DNA of 9,887 nucleotides, taken from contig DAOSWM010000092.1 of the NCBI GenBank assembly GCA_035380045.1, forward strand, positions 1-9,887, in the 5' to 3' direction. Numbering within the stretch: position 1 is the first letter of the stretch; every line of letters starts with the position of its first letter. Positions 6,464 through 9,887 of the stretch are shown piece by piece. The DNA is from DAOSWM01 sp035380045 (lineage in GTDB: Bacteria > Bacteroidota > Bacteroidia > Bacteroidales > Tenuifilaceae). The notes beneath the pieces are model-generated. The model made no database searches. It worked only from the letters and a program-made list of their open reading frames with translations, and was not told the DNA's origin. A program made the translations under genes and the position numbers.

Positions 6464-6469
6464 CTGAGG

Positions 6470-6764
6470 CCACAACCCCGCTCGATGACTTGCTCAAATT
6501 CAACTGTGCGCTTTCTCATAGCCTTTGATTTGATTAAACCTAACTCAAAGATACTCGCTTAGCGCCAAATTTTCATCGGTGTTTGTGCTCGTGCACTATC
6601 ATGGGTGTTTCATAAGTTATTTATTTATATGCCTATTAGTTTTTAATGAGATTTTGGGGTGTAATTATATACTCTCACTTATTACGCTTTTGGGTTTTAA
6701 AACGCTGCAACGATGAAAAAAAACAAAAAAAGATTTGATGTAAAAAAATTATGCCTAATATTGC
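6470..6764. other. Unassigned intergenic sequence between the REP-like repeats and the lysC leader
   Basis: Nearly 300 nt carry no coding frame that I would accept, apart from a short Lys-rich frame that starts at 6713 and is discussed among the findings. The left part (to about 6600) is mixed in composition and could be decayed sequence. The right part is strongly AT-rich, with A-runs at about 6716-6748. A candidate promoter for the lysC leader lies at its right end (6734-6763). No RNA gene was recognised. Confidence 0.5.
6734..6763 (+). promoter_or_regulatory. Candidate promoter for the leader-lysC-lysA operon
   Basis: TTTG at 6734-6737 and TAATATTG at 6756-6763 are separated by 18 nt. They match the Bacteroidota -33 TTTG and -7 TAnnTTTG elements with one mismatch in the -7. 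Transcription would start near 6769, a short distance before the ATG codons at 6780 and 6783, as is usual for leader-peptide genes. There is no room for a promoter between the downstream terminator and lysC. Confidence 0.5.
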
Positions 6765-6779
6765 ATGCGAAAACAAAAG

Positions 6780-6896
6780 ATGATGGCACTAAATATTTTC
6801 ACCACTATGCTTAAGGATAAACGTAACAATATGGCTATGGCTATGTTGATAAAGAAACGTGTGTTCTTATGCAGGCTAGGTGAAATGGGTAAATAA
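6780..6896 (+). CDS. Candidate Met/Lys-rich leader peptide of the lysC operon
   Basis: This short frame encodes 38 residues from ATG 6780 (6783 is also possible; an upstream in-frame ATG at 6765 would give 43 but probably precedes the transcription start). Seven of the 38 residues are Met, including an alternating M18-A-M-A-M22 run encoded by ATGGCT repeats, and five are Lys, including K25-K26; T8-T9 is also present. Met, Lys and Thr are all end products of the pathway that aspartate kinase opens. The frame stops 24 nt before a strong intrinsic terminator, which itself lies just before lysC. This is the layout of a leader-peptide attenuator, in which ribosome stalling at scarce codons prevents termination. 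I know no family for the peptide, and it is probably not functional as a protein. The role is inferred from layout and composition. Confidence 0.55.
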   Translation: MMALNIFTTMLKDKRNNMAMAMLIKKRVFLCRLGEMGK

Positions 6897-6932
6897 TGAA
6901 AACTCTTAATCTAAATAAATAAAAGGCCTGCA
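6870..6932 (+). promoter_or_regulatory. Candidate antiterminator pairing in the lysC leader
   Basis: TGCAGGCT (6870-6877), inside the last third of the leader ORF, can pair over 8 bp with GGCCTGCA (6925-6932) in the 5' arm of the terminator (seven Watson-Crick pairs and one G-U). The two structures exclude each other. A ribosome stalled at the Met run (6831-6845) or at the Lys pair (6852-6857) would leave 6870-6877 free. The helix is much weaker than the terminator stem, so it would have to act kinetically, before the 3' arm is made. Confidence 0.4.
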
Positions 6933-6952
6933 GTTAACTGCAGGCCTTTTTT
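6921..6952 (+). terminator. Perfect palindromic intrinsic terminator (attenuator) ahead of lysC
   Basis: Bases 6921-6950 form a perfect 30-nt palindrome: AAAAGGCCTGCAGTT and its complement. As RNA this gives a stem of about 13 bp with a TTAA loop, followed by six Us (6947-6952, part of the stem end). It ends 29 nt before the lysC start codon, so any transcript from upstream must read through it. It could work in both directions, but no minus-strand gene ends here, which favours an attenuator role. Confidence 0.85.
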
Positions 6953-6981
6953 GTTTAATCAAAACCCTTCAATTTAAAAAG

Positions 6982-8307
6982 ATGAAAGTTTTAAAGTTTG
7001 GCGGCACATCGGTGGGATCCGCAGAGCGCATTCAGAACCTGAGGCGCATTATCCCCACTACCGAACCCATTGTAGTGGTTCTATCGGCAATGGCCGGAGT
7101 AACAAATGGCCTGGTAGAGGCAATAAACCTTGCGTATGAGAAAAAACCTATGCAAGCAAAAAACAAGCTTAAAGAGGTGGAACAAATGCATATGGCTACC
7201 TGCCAAACGCTATTTGCAACATCAAAATATATGATGAAGGGTAAAGAGTTAGTAAAAAAGATTTTTAATGATAAATACATAAAGATTGAAGAGATTGACA
7301 ACACGACCAGCAGAGAAATTCTGGCAATGGGTGAAATTCTATCAACCAATCTATTCCATACCTACCTGCAAGAACAGCATGTTGAGGCTGCTCTTATACC
7401 TGCGCTAAACTTTATGCGTATTGATAAGGATGGAGAGCCCGATTACTTTTACATTGCACAGAATTTGAGCAGGCTTCTCGACTCGTGCACGGGTATCAAC
7501 GTAATTATTACCCAAGGTTTTATTTGCCGAAATGACAAAGGCGAAATAGATAATCTTAGGCGCGGTGGAAGCGACTATACAGCAGCCATAATTGGCCATA
7601 CCATAAATGCCAGCGAGGTGCAAATATGGACTGATATTGACGGCTTTCACAACAACGACCCACGCTACGTTGAGGGCACAGTTCCCATTCGTGAACTATC
7701 GTTCGACGAGGCCGCTGAGCTGGCATATTTTGGCGCAAAAATTTTACACCCATCAACAATTCATCCTTGCCAGCAAAAGAATATACCGGTTATTTTAAAA
7801 AACACTCTAAACCCCAACGATGCTGGTACAAGAATAACTGCCCAGCATATTGATGGGGGCATAAAGGCTGTTGCCGCCAAGGATGGCATTACTGCCATTC
7901 GCATTAAATCGCTCAGAATGCTGATGGCTCACGGATTTTTGAAAAAGGTTTTCGATATATTTAATGAGTACAAAACCCCGGTTGACCTAATTACCACATC
8001 GGAGGTTGCCGTTACCCTTACAATTGACAACACGGCGAATCTTGACCAAATTGTAGCTGCCCTTAAAAGCTTTTCGACAGTTGATGTTGAGCAGAACCAA
8101 ACAATAATTTGCGTAGTAGGCAATTTCTTGGCTCAAATCCCTGGAATGGCCTCAAAGGTTTTTCAGTCGCTAAAAGAAATTCCCGTTAGCCTAATATCGT
8201 ACGGAGGCAGTTCGCACAACATAACCTTTTTAATAGGGAGCCACAATAAACTCAGCGCATTGCAAGCATTACAGAATGTAGTAAACGTACAACAACCTGT
8301 TAACTAA
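6982..8307 (+). CDS. lysC: Aspartate kinase
   Basis: The 441-residue enzyme phosphorylates L-aspartate with ATP, the first committed step towards lysine, methionine and threonine. The kinase domain begins with the hallmark KFGGTSVGS (residues 5-13). TSREILAMGEILST, RRGGSDYTAAIIG and IWTDIDGFHNNDPR follow in family order, and FDEAAELAYFGAKILHPSTI closes the domain. The C-terminal part (about 300-441) holds two ACT domains (GITAIRIKSLRMLMAHGF... and ICVVGNFLAQIPGMASKVF...), the usual site of feedback control by lysine or threonine. It is monofunctional: there is no homoserine dehydrogenase domain, and the length is normal. ATG 6982 follows the A-rich AATTTAAAAAG. lysA starts 7 nt after the stop codon, so the two genes are one transcription unit. 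The upstream terminator and leader ORF suggest attenuation control. Confidence 0.97.
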   Translation: MKVLKFGGTSVGSAERIQNLRRIIPTTEPIVVVLSAMAGVTNGLVEAINLAYEKKPMQAKNKLKEVEQMHMATCQTLFATSKYMMKGKELVKKIFNDKYIKIEEIDNTTSREILAMGEILSTNLFHTYLQEQHVEAALIPALNFMRIDKDGEPDYFYIAQNLSRLLDSCTGINVIITQGFICRNDKGEIDNLRRGGSDYTAAIIGHTINASEVQIWTDIDGFHNNDPRYVEGTVPIRELSFDEAAELAYFGAKILHPSTIHPCQQKNIPVILKNTLNPNDAGTRITAQHIDGGIKAVAAKDGITAIRIKSLRMLMAHGFLKKVFDIFNEYKTPVDLITTSEVAVTLTIDNTANLDQIVAALKSFSTVDVEQNQTIICVVGNFLAQIPGMASKVFQSLKEIPVSLISYGGSSHNITFLIGSHNKLSALQALQNVVNVQQPVN

Positions 8308-8314
8308 CAAATCA

Positions 8315-9481
8315 ATGGAAACACCTACTTATCGATACAATATAAACTTGCTTGAGCAAACCTTGCAAGTAGCAATAGCAGAATCGTCGCAACACGGTTA
8401 CAACCTTCACTATGCAGTGAAAGCCAACTCTAACGCTAAAATTCTTGAGATAATTGCTAAGAGTGGCATTGGCGCCGACTGTGTAAGTGGCAACGAAATT
8501 AGAGCTGCACTCTCTGCTGGATTTAAGCCCAACTCCATTGTTTTTGCAGGCGTAGGAAAAACAAATACAGAAATTGAGCTGGCCATACATAGCAAGATAC
8601 AGTGCATCCACATCGAATCTTTCGAGGAGCTACTTGTTGTTAACGAGTTGGCATCGTTTAACCAAATTGTAATGCCCATTGCGCTAAGGCTAAACCCCAA
8701 CCTCGATGCAGGCACGCACAAGTACATAACAACTGGCACTAGCCATAACAAGTTTGGGCTAAGCACGCAGGAACTTTCCGAGGCGGTACGTATTATGCCA
8801 ACCCTAAAATCGGTTAGGCTAATTGGATTCCACTTTCATATCGGGTCGCAAATTCTCGATATGTCAAAATTTGAGCAGCTGGCTCAATATGCCAATAAAA
8901 TCTACACAAATTTTCAGCACTTGGGACTTACATACATCAATCTTGGCGGCGGATTAGGCATCGATTACGAAAACCCTACAGAGAATAGCATTCCAGAATT
9001 TAAAAACTACTTTGGCACATTTGCCAATAACCTTAATATTGGTAAGGGAATAAGTGTTCATTTTGAACCAGGCAGATCTCTAGTTGGGCAAAGTGGCGAG
9101 CTAATTACCAGAGTACTTTACGTAAAACGTGGCGACACCCGCTCGTTTGCTGTTGTTGATGCGGGAATGAACGACCTGATAAGGCCAGCCCTTTATCAGG
9201 CAAAGCATAGCATTTACACTTTGCAAGCAACAAGCGGCCTGTCAGAAGAGTACGATATTGTGGGTCCCATTTGCGAAAGCAGTGATGTGTTTGGAACATC
9301 CATAAAGCTTCCCAAGCTAATGCGGGGCGATTTATTGGCCATCCGATCGACTGGTGCTTATGGCGAATCGATGAGCTCGCGCTATAATCTTCGCAACCTA
9401 ACCCCCAGCATTTACGATACAATAGACCACCACAGCACTGCTGATACTCAATGTCAACAACTTACAACAAACCTATTATAA
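8315..9481 (+). CDS. lysA: Diaminopimelate decarboxylase
   Basis: The 388-residue, PLP-dependent, fold-type III enzyme converts meso-diaminopimelate to L-lysine in the last step of the pathway. The PLP lysine is K36 in YAVKAN. H173/H175 lie in HFHIGSQ, the glycine loop that holds the phosphate is GGGLG (211-215), and EPGRS is at 251-255. The C-terminal active-site elements CESSDVFG (C320) and STGAYG (Y349) are also present. It is somewhat shorter than the usual 410-430 residues, mainly at the N-terminus, with no conserved motif missing. This short form is familiar from Bacteroidota. The substrate motif CESSD separates it from arginine, ornithine and carboxynorspermidine decarboxylases. It follows lysC by 7 nt, pairing the first and last enzymes of lysine synthesis under one leader. 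Confidence 0.95.
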   Translation: METPTYRYNINLLEQTLQVAIAESSQHGYNLHYAVKANSNAKILEIIAKSGIGADCVSGNEIRAALSAGFKPNSIVFAGVGKTNTEIELAIHSKIQCIHIESFEELLVVNELASFNQIVMPIALRLNPNLDAGTHKYITTGTSHNKFGLSTQELSEAVRIMPTLKSVRLIGFHFHIGSQILDMSKFEQLAQYANKIYTNFQHLGLTYINLGGGLGIDYENPTENSIPEFKNYFGTFANNLNIGKGISVHFEPGRSLVGQSGELITRVLYVKRGDTRSFAVVDAGMNDLIRPALYQAKHSIYTLQATSGLSEEYDIVGPICESSDVFGTSIKLPKLMRGDLLAIRSTGAYGESMSSRYNLRNLTPSIYDTIDHHSTADTQCQQLTTNLL

Positions 9482-9505
9482 CCATCAAACTAAAACGGAA
9501 AGTTT

Positions 9506-9887
9506 ATGAGTGATTTTTTTGAGATTCTAAAAAAGAAAGGGGTGCCAATTCCTGTAGATGTTGAATTGCTATTAACCCAATGCAAGGGGTACACCGTTTA
9601 CAACACAACCAACGATTTGGCTATTGCAGCCCTTGGCGGAGAACAAAATGAAACCTTTAAAGTTGAGTACGATGTACCCTGCAAGGGAATTGTTACCGAG
9701 GCCATTGTACATAGAGTTACCAATGGCGTTTCGGCAAACTACATTGAGCCATATATGCGCCGACGCGACCCAGGCACTATGGTAATTGCCGACGATTTAC
9801 CCAGCGATAAAACACGCTTTACAGATAAGTATGGCTACAAGTTCGAAAGCCTTAAATCCGAAACATTTACATGGCTTAAAAATCATG
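9506..9887 (+). CDS. DUF4914-like protein, 5' part (cut by the window edge)
   Basis: The frame opens at ATG 9506, 24 nt after lysA, and runs off the right edge after 127 codons. The visible part is soluble, without signal peptide or membrane helix. Its central stretch, VTEAIVHRVTNGVSANYIEP then YMRRRDPGTMVIADDLPSDK and FTDKYGYKF, reminds me strongly of DUF4914, a family of roughly 600-residue proteins found in anaerobic Bacteroidota and Firmicutes; I recall this and have not matched it by search. The function of the family is not known to me. Close spacing and strand suggest co-transcription with lysC and lysA, but no link to lysine synthesis is evident from the sequence. The start fits the A-rich context AAACGGAAAGTTT. 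Confidence 0.7.
   Translation, partial: MSDFFEILKKKGVPIPVDVELLLTQCKGYTVYNTTNDLAIAALGGEQNETFKVEYDVPCKGIVTEAIVHRVTNGVSANYIEPYMRRRDPGTMVIADDLPSDKTRFTDKYGYKFESLKSETFTWLKNH

Larger units (their letters stand above)
6346..6469 (+). repeat. Tandem repeat unit, copy B
   Basis: This 124-bp unit is a direct copy of 6221-6345. Its first part still translates as VIDIVEIDFWWKAYS followed by a TAG, a recognisable remnant of the transposase tail (VIDIIEIDFRWKTYG), but it has no start codon and is not a gene. It ends with the best palindrome of the set, at 6437-6463. Confidence 0.85.

Noticed and set aside
5630..6469. CRISPR-like repeat array
   Set aside because: The repeats are few, are palindromes of differing length, and lack regular unique spacers; no cas genes are present.
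6770..6981. Lysine riboswitch upstream of lysC
   Set aside because: The leader is shorter than a lysine riboswitch aptamer plus terminator normally requires, and I see no multi-helix conserved core; a translated leader fits better.

Overview
The window looks like chromosomal DNA of a member of the Bacteroidota, probably Bacteroidales or a close relative. Four things suggest this: perfect or near-perfect TAnnTTTG -7 promoter elements, start codons preceded by A-rich sequence instead of Shine-Dalgarno sites, protein families typical of the phylum (a Bacteroidota-style GH31 enzyme, DUF3788, a DUF4914-like protein), and a palindromic repeat of a kind common in these genomes. No species can be named from the sequence alone.

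Left part (1-4802): an ECF sigma factor gene and a small DUF4180 gene both read leftward and are separated by a long hairpin. A compact divergent promoter region (980-1096) then serves DUF4180 on one side and, on the other, a secreted or periplasmic GH31 glycosidase followed 24 nt later by a membrane-bound NapH-like polyferredoxin. A four-helix membrane protein made of two similar halves, each carrying a conserved histidine, faces them from the minus strand.

Middle part (4803-6764): AT-rich and repeat-bearing. It holds a dispersed-type palindrome, a DUF3788 gene with a strong intrinsic terminator, and a REP-associated tyrosine (HUH/Y1) transposase. Small palindromes of one sequence family lie on both sides of the transposase. 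Just downstream, a unit of about 125 bp, including the last codons of the transposase gene, is tandemly duplicated. About 300 nt of unassigned sequence follow.

Right part (6765-9887): a lysine-pathway operon, lysC (aspartate kinase) - lysA (diaminopimelate decarboxylase) - a DUF4914-like gene cut by the window edge. Upstream lies what looks like a transcription attenuator: a candidate promoter, a 38-codon Met- and Lys-rich leader ORF, and a perfect 30-nt palindromic terminator with a U-tract, ending only 29 nt before the lysC start codon. A segment near the end of the leader ORF can pair with the 5' arm of the terminator. No lysine riboswitch was recognised. This candidate leader-peptide attenuator is the most interesting regulatory system in the window. 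The transposase with its palindromes and tandem duplication is the second.
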